Assembly (NCBI GenBank): GCA_038496675.1
Contig: CM076654.1
Location: 8,087,677-8,151,676, forward strand
Origin: Rachycentron canadum
Lineage: Eukaryota > Chordata > Actinopteri > Carangiformes > Rachycentridae
Direction: 5' to 3'
DNA: 64,000 nt
The translations under genes and the position numbers were made by a program. The notes beneath the pieces are model-generated. The model was not told the origin of the DNA. It searched no databases and saw nothing but the letters and a program-made list of their open reading frames with translations. Positions 50,401 to 62,431 of this stretch are shown here, piece after piece. Position 1 is the stretch's first letter. Every line of letters starts with the position of its first letter.

Positions 50401-53400
50401 CTCACACAGTTATTTAAATGAAACATTATGAGGAGTTTAGAGGGGAAAAGCTTGTAAAGCTGCTATAACCATGATCCTACCAGGGTTTGGATGTAAAACG
50501 GACTCTACACACTCAAACACAGTATATGTAACATAAAGATGAGATGAGTTCAAGTTCATCTCCTCAAATAAAAATTTAAGGTTTCGTTTACTTCTTGTTG
50601 TCCACCTTTTCATCTCTCTCTGTAATGCTTCTCAATATGGTCAGAATCAGACACAAACAGCATTAATCCAGCCTGTGTCACAGATACAAAGAGTGGGTGA
50701 AGGTGTCACAGTGCAACCTTTTGACAGCTTCGCACTTAAGGTTCCTTTTAAAACCACAAGATTCTGATGTAATTGCATCTCTTCCCTCTTTCTGAAGGCT
50801 TATTTCGAGCAAGATCTAAAGGCAAATTTCTTTTTTTTTTTTCTTCTTCTTTTTTCTTTACTGGTCTATGACCTACATGTAAGCCTCACAGCAGAACCAC
50901 CTTCATGATGGACACACTCAGTTTGGGGTGGAACAGCATGTTTGTGGCAAAACTGAGTTATCAAATATTCTGCAGGAAATAGAGCACAAGATTTCAGTTG
51001 AGAAGTAACACAGATAGAAGTACCTTTTTTTGCCATCTCTTCCTCAATCTAATTCCCCCTAAAACAAACTGCTGACACTTCTCTCTAACATATTCTAACA
51101 GGGAAGCATAGCCTTGACCAGTGCACGCCTTATTATTTCAGCTTTTTTTCGATTGTCATTCGTCAATAACATCTTTACATTTTGCTGATGTAGCACAGAC
51201 TCACTGCAGACTCAAAATGGAAATCAAAGTAGCTAAAAACAGAGCAGAAGTTGTTTTACCTTTACTGGCTCGTTGCAGGTCTCTCTCCAGGCAGCAAGTA
51301 GAGCAGCTGTGCTGAGGGCAGCAGAAGCCTCCGTCCGAACTGCTGGTGGTGCCCGGAAGTTTACGGACACAATCCTCGTGGTAGTAACAACCACATCCCA
51401 ACACAGAGCAGCGTGTCACCTCCTGATCCACTGTTTTACAGCTAAAACAAGGATGATTTCCTAGAAAAAGAACGACAGAGAATCTCTGATAGTAAAAAGC
51501 CAAACACAACCAATGTGATGGTGAAGATGTGGTTGACTCGCTCACCATTTCTACACTCCAAACAGGTGAATCTGCCTTCAGGTAGAGACGTCAGACCAAG
51601 ACACTCCAAGTGAAACTGTCTGTTGCAGTCACCTTCACACACCACCAAGCCCTCTCCATACACCTCACAGATCTACACAAAAATAACAACACACAGAGAA
51701 AGATGAATAGAGCCAGATATTAGCTCAATACCTGCACATTTTTAGAAGAAAGACAGTCACAGAGCTCAAGATCAATCATGTGCAGCGCTCACCTGGCAGA
51801 CTGTGTCTCTCTTGCCGGTGCTGCTGTCCTGTCGGGACAAGCCAGAGTCCACTGACTGAGTGTCTGAAGCGTCTGCATCTGCTGCTGCCGGACTATCAAG
51901 ACTCTTCCCAAATAAACCCTGTGACATAAAGAGTAAAAGTGTGTTGATGTGGTTTTATGTGAAGAAATTCAGTCTTATAACCCACAAGTTTGCCAAATGT
52001 CAACTGAGTTCTTACAAGTGTCTAGATATTCAGACTAGTACACCTGAAATTATAAATCAGTGTTCAAAATTTAGGCCTAATTTTCAGCTTGAGTTGTGAT
52101 TTTATGATTAGTGTTAAACCATCTTACATCTTACAAAATACAAATAGGCTAAGCTCAGTAAGAGGAGATGTACAGTGTGCTCTTATTTGTGTGGGTTTTC
52201 TTGGCCTACCTGTGGATCATTGAGACCCCTGGAGTCAGAATCAGAGGTATCTCTGTACTGAGACGAAGCCATTTCTACATCTGTTGACGCTCTGCTTCGC
52301 TTTTTCAGGGGCTTGCAGGCATCTGAGATCTCACTGGCACCTTAAGTAAGGGGGGTGTCAAAAAGATCAAATTCAGTTTTCTCAGGCATATGGAGTTCCC
52401 ATTGCAGAGGTTTACAGGAGGCATGACAAAAGGAACCCCTACCTTTCTGTGAACCTGTCCTCATTGTGGTTTCAGGAGCCATCTCTGCCTGTGAGCAGGT
52501 TAAATGCAGAAGTTTAGGTTTTAATGGCAGCCATTCTGAGTCTGGTGGAAGTGGGTGAATTAACTATTTTCAGCCCAAACACAGTATTGCATAAAATCAA
52601 GCTGCCCCCTCATTGACTTCAATGGAGGCATCTTTGTTGAGGACAAATAACACAAAAAAGTTGACTCAACTTTGTCACAATGCACTACAACTTTATATGT
52701 TCCAGCACAAATTCCTAAAAGATGACTTGATGAGCAAACATTTAACTGACACATTTCTAGTGTAAAATCATATCCCAAAACAAATCTGAATCTGACACTG
52801 CCTGCCTCTCCCAGATCATATTTTATTGTCTAACTGATACTTGTAGCAGCATGTACCCATGCATGAAGGCCACTTGTATTCTTTATTTTTAATCATTTAT
52901 CATATTTTGGTATATCTGGAATAAATTCAATAGCTGATAGTGTAGAGGGATAAAGAAAACTCTATTGGGAACATGGCAAGAGGGTGTAAAATTGAACTAA
53001 AGCTGCCTTTTTTTAAATGCAGTGCTAGTTTTGGTGTGAAGACCGTCTTATCTGTGGAGGATTGATACCTGTTCCTTTTTGGTTTTTTTCTTAGGGACGG
53101 GATCACTGCCTCTTTCTGACTCAGACCTGCTCCTGACTGATCGTCGCTGAAGTTTCCTCTCCTGAGAACCTGAAAATGCATAAAAATGTTGAGCTGTATC
53201 TCTTACAGTGTCATTCTGCACATCAAATATTCATTGCATCTGTCTTTTACCAACCCTGTGGACTACTGTGCTGTGATCCAGGAGAGGAGGTCTGCTGCAT
53301 GCCTCCCTCCTCACTTCTCCGACTGGCAGGGGAGCCTCTCCTCTCCTCCCCCTCTTCCTCCCCTTCATCCCCATCTTCCTCCTCCTCTGGACTGGGCTCA

Positions 53401-56400
53401 GGTTTAGCTCTGCTGTCCTGTTGAGATCATCAACATTTAAATATCATCTTACAGTGTAAATCTGTCACGTGTAAATTTTTCTGTTTTACAAAGTTATACC
53501 AACCTCAGGAGAGCAGTATCCGAGGTCAGGCTGCCTGGCTTCTCTCTCTACTCTCTCCTCCTTCTCTTCTTCTTTCTTCGGAGACGGAATTGCTTTTTTC
53601 TGCAGGAGAGGCCAGTCACACTTTGTGATCTCCACATTCAGCCTCTTCATGGTGATGGAGAGAGGCAGCAGCTTTCTGGCAGCTGCTGTTTTCCACGCTC
53701 TGACGGGTGGAGGTGAGTCCTGCCGTGCTTGAGCATCACAGCAAGTGTTCTGTTTGGGGGAGCTGGTCTTGCGCTGGTCCCCCCTCTGGTTCCTCTCTTC
53801 ATTTGGGGCCTGGGAGTTTGTGTCTTCAGTGTTTGAAAGACTACACTGTCTCCGTGGCAGCTGCCTCCGAGGAGGTTGTTCTCTGTCTGGTGACTTCACT
53901 CCTCCATCCTCCTTCTTACTGATTGAGCCACTGGAGCGCCGGTTTCGTCTCTCAGCTCTGATGTTGGGTTTCTTGCTTGGCGGGGCTTCGTTAGGGTCAG
54001 GATCAACATAAATGAAGGTATAGTTGTCAATTCGCTCCTGTCGCGTCATCAGAAAGGCATCCTCTGCGTGGCCCACACCTACCTCCCACTGAGCACGCTC
54101 CCGCTGAGGGATAGGCTTCAGAAGCTGGTGAAGAAAACATGGAAAAGACAAAATCATGTTATTTCTAAATAGAAATCACTCGCTATTGTGTCCCCACAAA
54201 TTGTTTTGTGGAGAAGGCAAGAATATGATTCCACTAATAGAAACTGAAAGAAAAAAATAGAATAGAAAATGACAACTTTTCTTTCAGAATAAGTTACAAG
54301 TTTGAAACTAAATGCTGAGGCAAATTGATTGTGGCTGAGGCAAATATATAATTTTTGCCTATATAAAGAAAGACATGTTTTTAAAAATTAAAACAGCAAC
54401 CTTTTTCAAAAATAAAAACTAAAAATAACAGCTGCATCGAGTTGTAATACTGCCATGTCATAGCAGACCTGTGGCTGGTCTGGACTCACTTGACAATGTA
54501 AGACTAAAATTTATGGTTGAACTATAAAATACTCTGGTTCGCCTCTTACTCAGAACTCTTTGAAATGTGCATTTTAGGAGTCTATTATATTGTTCTGTGT
54601 ATAAATACCCATTCAAACAAGAATTAATAGGAGCTAATATTCATTGTTGGGTTTTACTTCTACCTGTCAGTGATGTTTTAATATACTTTAAATTTGAGCT
54701 GACCTTATTTACTGTGAACACTAGACTCCCAAATGCTTAAAATTCTTTACTGTATACATATAAAACAAGTCAATTCTTAACATATAAATTAATGTAAATA
54801 AAAATCACTGTATCTTTATTTTCAGTCAACATTTCTTAGATGCATTTGTACATACTTTGTGTCTCTCTACAGGGTTTGTGGTCTTGCGCAGAGTCTCAGC
54901 CTGAAGGTCATCAAACTGTTTTTTCCCTTGGTACATGACAATCCTCTTCTCGTGGATCCAGGCCCGCTCAGCGACGCTGCCAAAGAACTGGACGTGATAC
55001 TCCCTGTGACCTGCACAGCAAGGGAGCAGGTCAGGAAAACGAGCTGCAGCGTTTATCATCTTATATGGTCATACATTTGTCAAAGAAAACAAAAAGGATT
55101 TAATGTGTAGACTGTACCTCTGGTGTTGATGCGAGTGTGGACCTTCATCTGCGGATCAGAAGAGACCATGCAGGGCCACCAGGGGTAGGTGCCCACCTTG
55201 GACCACACCAGGTCTCCTATCACAAACTCCTTACAGAAACCCGTCTCCTGGATCACTGATGGATGATGGACCTTAGGAACCTAAACGTGAACATGAACAA
55301 ATCACTGATCTGCTTCCAAAATCAAAACTATGACAAGAAAATGTTTGCTAAAGAAATGAAGCTGCTATAGAGTGAATACTCCTGCTCTTGCCTTTGGTGT
55401 CTTTGGTTCAGCTTTGATAACCGTCTTCTGAGGCTTCTCTGTCTGGGCTGGGGGTGCTTCTGTTGGCTGGGGCTGGACGTGGGTGTCCTCTGTCTGGCCC
55501 GTGGTACCTGCCTGTGTTTGGCTCTGGTCCAGGCTCTGTTCCTGGACCTGCTGCTTCAGCCTTGCGCTCTTTTTCCTCTTCTCCTTCTTCCTCTCATGTC
55601 TGCGCTGCATCTGAGCGGCCTCGTTCTTCTGAGACTCCTTCTGAAGATTAGAGAATAGAAAAAGGAAAATAGTGGTGACGAGACATCAATTTGTTTCAGG
55701 TTTTTTTTTTTTTTTTTTGGCTATTTCCATATAATCCAGTGAAAAATGGATCTGTCTGCCTGCAGAAATAAAGTTTTCCTCAGATACTGACTCCTTAAGT
55801 GCTGTTAAGAAGCTGACTAAATCACACAGTGTAACATTATCATTACATGAATTTTAATGACACAGGTTAGACATACATTTAGTGTGTAATATAGTTTTTC
55901 AATATACACTTTCTATTAAATGTATGCAAGACGATGGTTTGTCTCTAGGGCTGAAATATAGAGTCAATAAAACAATATTTATGGATTAAGAAATATTATT
56001 TGGACAATGCCAGATATTTTGGATTTCGGGAAATTGTAATCAGCATGTTTTATGATATTTTGGCATTTTACAGGACAAGGAATAAATTTATTATAAGACA
56101 TTGTAACTGTATCTCTTTGGTTCCCCATTGTCCTGGGTTTGGGAATAAATATATATCATATAAGAGGTATGAAAAATGCTTCACACATCTTAGCAGTGTC
56201 TTCATATTATATCTGGCCTCTGATAAATAAATTGGAAATCATAAATTAGTTTATCTTGCAATTTTCTCCCTTTGAGTTATTTACAAACAGGGGCATAACA
56301 AATTATACAAAGCTAGAGAGATGCAGCGATAGGAAAGGGTGAGGGTTGAGATTAAGTCAGTCACTATACTGTTTTGTTCTCATTATAAATGTAGCTGTTT

Positions 56401-57741
56401 GAGAGTTAAGCTTGATAACAGCAATGATCTACCCTGCCCTTTATTCAGATGATTTGGTGACATTAATAAAACTATGTAGGTATAAATTCAAAGCTTCAAA
56501 TATGTTAAATAAATGTATGTCAAAATAAATACTGTACACGTACTATACTGTACATGCTTGTATTGATGAAGAGAGAAAGTAAGCTTACAGAAAAAGCTAT
56601 TAGGTAGGCCTTGATTTGTAATTTTTTTTTTGTCCAAGGTTAGAAAGAAGAAACTGTGACACCCAACATTAATTTCATTGTCAATTTACGATGTTTAGTA
56701 TTTTTGCACAAAGCCCACTTAATTTACAATAGATTAACTTCCTGTTGATTGACTGATTGATTATATTACAAATCATTTCAGCTTAATGTCAAGTTTTATG
56801 AATTTCACAAAATCGCCTCCTACATGAAGAGCATCTTTGGAGTGAAAGTGTAAAAACACAAAAGACGACAGAGGACATAACCATGTGTGTCAGTGTGTGT
56901 GTGTGGGTAACCAGCTTGAACATGCATGCATTACCTGCAGCTCTTGCAGTAGGTCTCCACACAGCGCAGATTCAAACAGCTCTTTTCCATTCTGATACGT
57001 TTTTATGATCTTCAGCTTGATCTCTGGAGAGCTGGTTTTCTTCAGTACCCCACCAGGGGTGTTGGACAGGGCATGAGATGGTTGAGAAGAGGGGGTACTG
57101 TCCACAAGCGAGGGAGGAGGACTGGAGGAAGGTAGGTGCAATGGAGGAGGAGGGGGCAGAGTGTGGGTCATAATGTGTGGCGTCTGGGGCAGGTGGTGCT
57201 GGGAGGGCAGTGGTGGGGGACTCTGTGGATGTGGGTGGGTTTGTATATGAGGTGGGTTTGAGTGGAAGTGGTGCGCGTGGTGGTGGTGATGGGGGTGATG
57301 GTGGTGGTGGTGGAGGTGTGGGTGATGTGTGGGCAGCGGAGGAGACACAGGAGACAAAGGTCTCTCCTGGAGGCCTGGGCCTCTCAGGACAGTCCCCTCC
57401 CCTGGCATGAGACCGTGCTCGCTGTAGCTCCGTATGGCCCCATAGCCATTCGCCGATCCGTTGGGGAACTGCGAGTACATGGAAAACTTGGCCTGTGGCT
57501 CATACATGCCAAGACCCGGCGGGAAGCCGTTAGCGACCTGCTGCATGTCCTCCGAGGCTGACGGCGGGTAAGAGAACTCTGCATCCAGGGCAGCATCATA
57601 GGAGGGACCACCATCCTCGCCCGGGTCACTGCCGGTGTCGCAGGTGCCTTCCTGTCTGATGTTGGCTGAGTCAATGAGCTGAGGGGGTTGCTGAATTGTA
57701 TTTCCCATGATCCCTTGCATGAAAGAGAAGGAGAAATCCAT
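41429..57741 (-). CDS. nsd3: NSD3 histone H3K36 methyltransferase (complete, 24 coding exons)
   Basis: A nuclear SET-domain enzyme that dimethylates H3K36, also a BRD4 partner. Coding exons: 56935-57741, 55392-55640, 55118-55280, 54856-55010, 53504-54124, 53267-53417, 53069-53169, 52443-52488, 52210-52340, 51793-51918, 51546-51672, 51260-51460, 49818-49997, 48939-49085, 45913-46069, 44734-44936, 44504-44616, 44239-44385, 44025-44147, 42668-42784, 42423-42564, 42190-42296, 41866-42070, 41429-41700. Phases agree throughout: 1596 residues (human 1437). The N-terminus MDFSFSFMQGIMGNTIQQPP matches human. In order: His/Pro-rich insert (139-210), BRD4 ET-binding motif EIKLKIIKT (240-248), PWWP1 (about 370-445), three PHD-type fingers (850-1020), PHD (1069-1110), PWWP2 (1108-1180), AWS (1235-1290), SET with NHSCNPNC (1372-1379), post-SET CHCGSDNC and a C-terminal PHD. 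All key residues are present. The exon 2 donor is either GC at 55391 or GT at 55379. Confidence 0.96.
46085..46152 (+). repeat. (TG)n-rich microsatellite in nsd3 intron
   Basis: Interrupted TG/CATG/TATG repeats of about 65 bases immediately upstream of the nsd3 exon at 45913-46069. The tract sits about 20 bases from that exon's acceptor and so forms part of its polypyrimidine/branch region on the minus strand (CACACA). Confidence 0.85.
46153..48938 (-). other. Large nsd3 intron without recognised inner gene
   Basis: About 2.8 kb separates the PHD-finger exons at 45913-46069 and 48939-49085. The frames of 60-96 codons here are unsupported on either strand. It holds a G-rich patch (47330-47347) and a T-run (47513-47527). 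Confidence 0.55.
50265..50335 (+). repeat. Possible hAT-type terminal remnant in nsd3 intron
   Basis: ATGGTTCTCAATCTAGGGGT followed by CACAAGATAAATCTGGAGGG resembles the decayed end of widespread elements beginning (C)AGTGGTTCTCAACCTAGGGGTC. No matching second end is seen, so only a fragment is claimed. Confidence 0.35.
55935..56110. repeat. Copy of dispersed AT-rich repeat in nsd3 intron 1
   Basis: AGGGCTGAAATATAGAGTCA, GGGAAATTGTAATCAGCATG and ATTTTGGCATTTTACAGGAC are decayed forms of conserved blocks of the same repeat (GGGAAATTGTGATGGGCATTTTTC ... CTGACATTTTATAG). Confidence 0.5.
57225..57345 (-). repeat. CAC/CAT trinucleotide-like tract coding the NSD3 His-rich segment
   Basis: On the plus strand GTGGTGGTG and GATGGGGGTG triplets recur. 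On the coding strand they are His codons CAC/CAT with Pro codons, giving two runs of six and five His around residues 144-155 in a wider His/Pro stretch. Codons are mixed rather than uniform, which suggests an older expansion. A plus-strand frame rich in Val and Gly across it is only the shadow. Confidence 0.8.
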
Positions 57742-57785
57742 TGTTGGGCTCCTGCATCCTTAACTGTCTTTTTCTTTGACTGGAC
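57742..57785 (-). other. nsd3 5' untranslated part of the start-codon exon
   Basis: An acceptor CAACAG|GTCCAG (edge at 57785) lies 44 bases before the ATG, so the start-codon exon is spliced to an upstream leader exon, as in human NSD3. Confidence 0.6.
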
Positions 57786-59639
57786 CTGTTGACAGAAATA
57801 TGCAATAAAATGACTCATGGGAAGACTAAGACAGACAAATTACCCAAGTATAATTTGTCTTTTACTAAGAAATGTATGACTAAGTTGTTTGTTTGTCATT
57901 AGGTACAGTGCATACTGCAGACTACACACATCAGCTTCATAATACTCTGTGGCCCAGAAACCCACCGGTACTTCTATTCTAGCAGATTATCCTACCTCTG
58001 GTTTGCAGTGTGTCAATTGCTTTGTGGTAATGTGATTAAACATACTATAAATGTGTTTAGGAATATGCACCTTTCAGACATAACACAATCTTTATATATT
58101 TTTTTTGACTGATTCCAACCAGGGATATTTGCTGCACCTTTTGTGTCTGCATTTACGCTGTTAAACTGTCACCTTAAGGAAGAAAAATCCAAAAGATTAA
58201 TCCTTAAAAAAAAAATAATAAAAAATTAAATTTAAAAAAAAAAAAAAAAATCTAGCACCTGCTTTTACCATTTTATCTAATATTGTACTTAGTAGTGGTG
58301 GATATTTGCAAACACATTTGCATGTGTGGCAAACAAAAGAACAGCCAAGGCTCCGGAGCAGTATCACACTTTGTCTGGCAGGTAACCCAGTCTGGATGCT
58401 CTGAGGAATCATAAGATATTATGTGACATGTAACATCATCCTGAGCCTGAGAACACATAAAGTATTTTTCCAATCTAACCCCAGCTCCTAATAAACTCAA
58501 GAGTTGAAATAAGTAGATTGAATTAACAATTTTGTCATCATCACTTGAGTAGTATTTTTTTTTTAAAAAACAAAACAATAATAGTAAGCATATTATGTTT
58601 TTAACTAGAGATTGGATTAAACTGGCAATTACATTATGCTGACTTTAGGAAGTTGGGGGGGAGTGGATTTTTTTCATAATTTCATAGAACAACAATAACT
58701 CATGAATTAAAGGAATTTACTGTCGGTCTATACCCTGATAAAGTCACGGGGCTGTCTAAATGTTAGATGTCAGTGGGCAGTAAGTGGACTTCTATGGTCA
58801 CACTCTTTCCAAAAATAGGACAAATCCTCAGCCAACATCACCATTAATTATTTTAAACCTGCTCTCAAAATACAAAACAAACTCCAGCCAGTTTGTTCTT
58901 ATAGACAGAGGAGTTTTGCGGGCTGCTGTTTGAGAGCCATTAATTATCTGTGCAGAGCCTCTTTTCACAAGCTATAGATCATTTTGTTGTTAATTTCATC
59001 AACACAAACACATGGTGGCCTGCTATCACAAGCAAAACAAAGAGCAGCTACCGGTGGCAGCTTTGCCCTTTTATACTTGACACTTTTAATATCTATAATG
59101 AAGCATTAATCAGGTTAAAAGTGTTGAAGCTCCGGTGTTCACGGTGAACGGACTACTTCACTGATTGTGGTTTAATTTGTGGACAGTCAGGCAGCTCAGC
59201 TCTGGGAAAAAGGTGGATAACGGTGATGTAAACATCCATAAAGTGTCAACCAACAGTCACCAGCCACTTATATCGACATGTGTTAGCATTTTTAAACTCG
59301 TACCCGGTGTCGTAAAGATTAATACCTTGTTAAAAACCGAGTGGTTGTGTTTAAAAACGACTGCGCAGACAAAAAAAAAAAAAATGTTTCATGAATGATC
59401 TTATAGCTTCCTGCGATGTTAGCCTAAAGCTACCTGACATCAAAAGGGGATTGTGTTGAAAAGACGTGAACCGTTTCAGCCGTTAGACAACAAACGACAA
59501 AACCGGGACACGACCGTTGGTCTGTCGGTCCACGTTCACGACCGTTTCCAGTTACCGTTTATCCATTAAAGCCCAACCACACATGGAAGAAGATGAAAGG
59601 GGAAGCTAATGTTGGCTAGGCTAACGTTCATTTGCCAAT

Positions 59640-60180
59640 ATGGCTGCCTTTACCCCTTTAAATCAAATTGTCTGGCGTGATTATACCTCCATCACTGGCG
59701 GTTTGTGGGGGGAAAATGTGCCCGAAAATAAGCGACTGAAAACGGTCCGTGTGGAGACAGAAGGAGGGGGAATAGCAACATTGCATCGACAGCAGCGGCG
59801 GCGGCTACAGCAAACACGCTTATCGCTAAAAGAGGAGAGAGCAAAGGAGCAGCACAGATTTTGATGCCGAGTCGAGAGATGCAGGGAAATTATTTAAAAA
59901 AAAAAAAAAAAAAATGTCAGTACCTTCAGCGTGTCCCATTCTAAACACATACACCAGCCAGCAACGTTTCCTCGTTTAATCTATAGGGGGGGAAAAAATC
60001 TGAAAAATAAAAAAATAAACCTGTAGTATTGATAAAGCGCAGGCCTTTCCTTTTCGTTTTAACGCAATTCTCTACACAGAGGAGGAGGGGGGTGTTACGC
60101 TATCTGGTCGCTACCCAATCCCAAAGCTTGGCTCTTCCTCAATGTAGGGACTGGAGCATTTAGTGAAAACCCTGCTGGAG
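59640..60180 (-). promoter_or_regulatory. nsd3 leader exon and promoter region
   Basis: A minus-strand donor GCTGAAG|GTACTG (edge at 59924) probably ends the leader exon. Nearby are GC-richer blocks, and GCCAATATGGCTGCC at about 59634-59648 fits both CCAAT and a YY1-type ATGGCTGCC motif. The 74-codon plus-strand frame beginning in that motif has no family resemblance and is taken as accidental. The transcription start is not located. Confidence 0.4.
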
Positions 60181-61829
60181 AGAGATATATGTTCAATTCT
60201 CGCTCCCCCTCCTGTTTGCAGTCTTCATAATCACGATAATAACACTGATAATAATGAGAATAACAGCGAGCTCTGGCTCCCTCTTCCTCTGCTTTAACAA
60301 AAGCACCCCCTGCTTTCTAGTACGGGCCTGCTCGGTCTCCAGCTCAGCGCCAAATCACACAGATCCAGACCGGACTGAAGGGGTCAACAAGAGCACTCCG
60401 GGATGTGTAGTTTACTTCAGTCAGTGCATACTTTATCAGGAAGCAGTGTGCGTTTAAAAAAAAAAAGGGGGGGGGGGGGGGTCAAAAGTAGAAGCCACTA
60501 TTAAAAGTCACGCCTACACTAAAATGAAAGAGGAAATGCATGTGGTGGAGGAAGATACTCTCCAACAGCCACAAAGAGGATTTTAATAGAGCCATTGTGG
60601 TGTGGTAAGATAAAGCTTGTGAATAAAATGAAATAATTGTTTTGATTTTTTTTTTAATTTCCCACCCCGATGCACCACAGTCTGATAGAGTTTAATACGC
60701 CTCCTCGCCTGATTTGAGACTGAGAGGAGAGAAAAATAAATAAACCTCTCACTCTGTCTGTACTTTAGCTGACCTCAGTTGTTGTAGTCCTCAGTGGACA
60801 GCAGGGGCAGGCAAATAACAAACAATGAAAGCTGGAGTAATGTCTTTAATAGATGGGGATCAATGCATATTTATCATTTCTCCTAAATCTACTCTAGGGA
60901 GAGGTGTTTCTACCATTTTGTCCACCCCTTTTATAACAGGCTACATAACAGGAACATCTATTTCTATAATGCAACACCAGCTACATCCTCCAAACTGACC
61001 GTAGAACTGAATCAACACCTCTCTAAAACAATCTCCACAAAATTAAATCCAATAAAATTTGACTTTGTAGCATCTAATAATAGTCAATAATTTGCATCTC
61101 AAAAACAGATAGGTGGTAACCTAACAGATACAGCCTGCTAATAAGATTTTCTAAGGAAACAGCAGCATGATAGACAGCAGTTTCATTTAAACATAATTAA
61201 GGAAGAGGCTACTGTCACCTTTTTTGCCAAATAAGTAGTAAACATCCTGTTATTGCTCTGTTAACCGCCATTGTGCCTCAAGTAGGAAAATTACATCTGC
61301 ACTTAAATCCAATCTTGAATTATATAAAATATATAAGATATTCAAAAATAAGATTTATACATCCACAACATTACTGTGAATAGCTGCATTACCACAGTCA
61401 TTGTGAACCTGTCTCGGCCCAACATTAATGACTGCTGTCTAAAATGAGTCAATGGTTGAATCTAATTGCATAAGTGTGAGGGGGAAAGAGGTGTTTTCTC
61501 CATTTCAAATTTAAGTTTAAAAAATATCTTTTATCTTTTACCTCTCTCTCTGGATAATGTATCTTATTGGCTGCTTACATGGCAGTATTTCAGAAAATAA
61601 AATGGCAACAAGTTTGATAAATTATTAATCAATAAAGTCTTCAGGAGATAATGATGGTCATAGAACACCACTTAGCTGGTTATAGAACAAGTCAGCTCAA
61701 TATAAATCAACACTTCAGGTCTTAAAAATAGATTTCTACACAGGGTCCCTCTTTTGTGAAATAAATTCTCTGATTGACAGCATCAAACAAAATGAATCCA
61801 AAGAAAGGTGCCCCACCCTTCCTGTATAG
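60181..61829. other. Intergenic, no supported gene
   Basis: AT-rich spacer between nsd3 and the next plus-strand promoter. Includes an A11-G15 tract at 60456-60481. No coding signal is seen. Confidence 0.6.
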
Positions 61830-62345
61830 GTGTTTGTTTTTGTGTCTCGTTAGTAATTTGAGGTTCTTTATAGTGGCTTTGTATTTCTTTGTCATAGTTG
61901 TCTGTTTTTGTTTTTCTTTCTTTTTGTAATATTTTCTGTCTCTTTGTAAATGATCAGTATCTCTTTGGGATTGTTCTGTGTCTCTTAGTTGTCATTTCGT
62001 CTCTCTTTGTGGTTGTTTTTCATCTCTTTGGGGTTTTGTTTCATTTCTCTTTATGGTGGTTTCGTGTGTCTGATTGCTTTCATGGCTGTTTCTGGTCAAT
62101 TTCAATTTCCATGTCTTTCACTTTAGTTGTTTTTATCTCTTTGTGATTGTATTCCCTCTCTTAAGGATCATCTCCATTATGTTTTTGAATCTCTGGGTAT
62201 TTTGAGTCTTTGCTGCCATTTTTTTGTCTATTTGTATTTGTCTTTCCTCTCTTTGATACTGATTTTTTTCTCTATGTGTGTGTGTCTATGTCTTATTGTG
62301 GTTGTTTTGTGTCTCTTTTTAGTCATCGTTTCCCTTTTAACTGAT
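61830..62345 (+). repeat. Degenerate tandem repeat, about 20-24-bp unit (GTGTCTCTTTGTGGTTGTTTT-like)
   Basis: Variants of TCTCTTTGTGGTTGTTTT recur about every 20-24 bases through the block (for example near 61975, 62000, 62020, 62050, 62130 and 62300). This T/G-rich minisatellite type is common in fish. Long T-rich frames here look like hydrophobic proteins (Phe, Val, Leu, Ser) but follow from the repeat. Confidence 0.75.
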
Positions 62346-62431
62346 CTGTATGACTTTTAAACAAGAAATACTATAGTATATCATAAAGCAATATGCTCAG
62401 ATGCTGAATTACAGTAAAAGTATTAAGCTGT

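Noticed and set aside
53176..54011. Plus-strand Ser/Pro-rich frames
   Set aside because: They are antisense shadows of nsd3 exons encoding acidic and basic low-complexity sequence.
57177..57561. Plus-strand Gly/Val-rich frames
   Set aside because: They are antisense to the His/Pro-rich coding exon of nsd3; the bias comes from the CAC/CCN codons on the true strand.
59640..59864. 74-codon plus-strand frame beginning in a YY1-type ATGGCTGCC
   Set aside because: No family match and no donor. It is antisense to the nsd3 leader region, and the ATG is explained by the motif.
61898..62360. Two overlapping hydrophobic frames resembling small membrane proteins
   Set aside because: They arise from a T-rich degenerate tandem repeat; there are no start context, splice sites or family resemblance.
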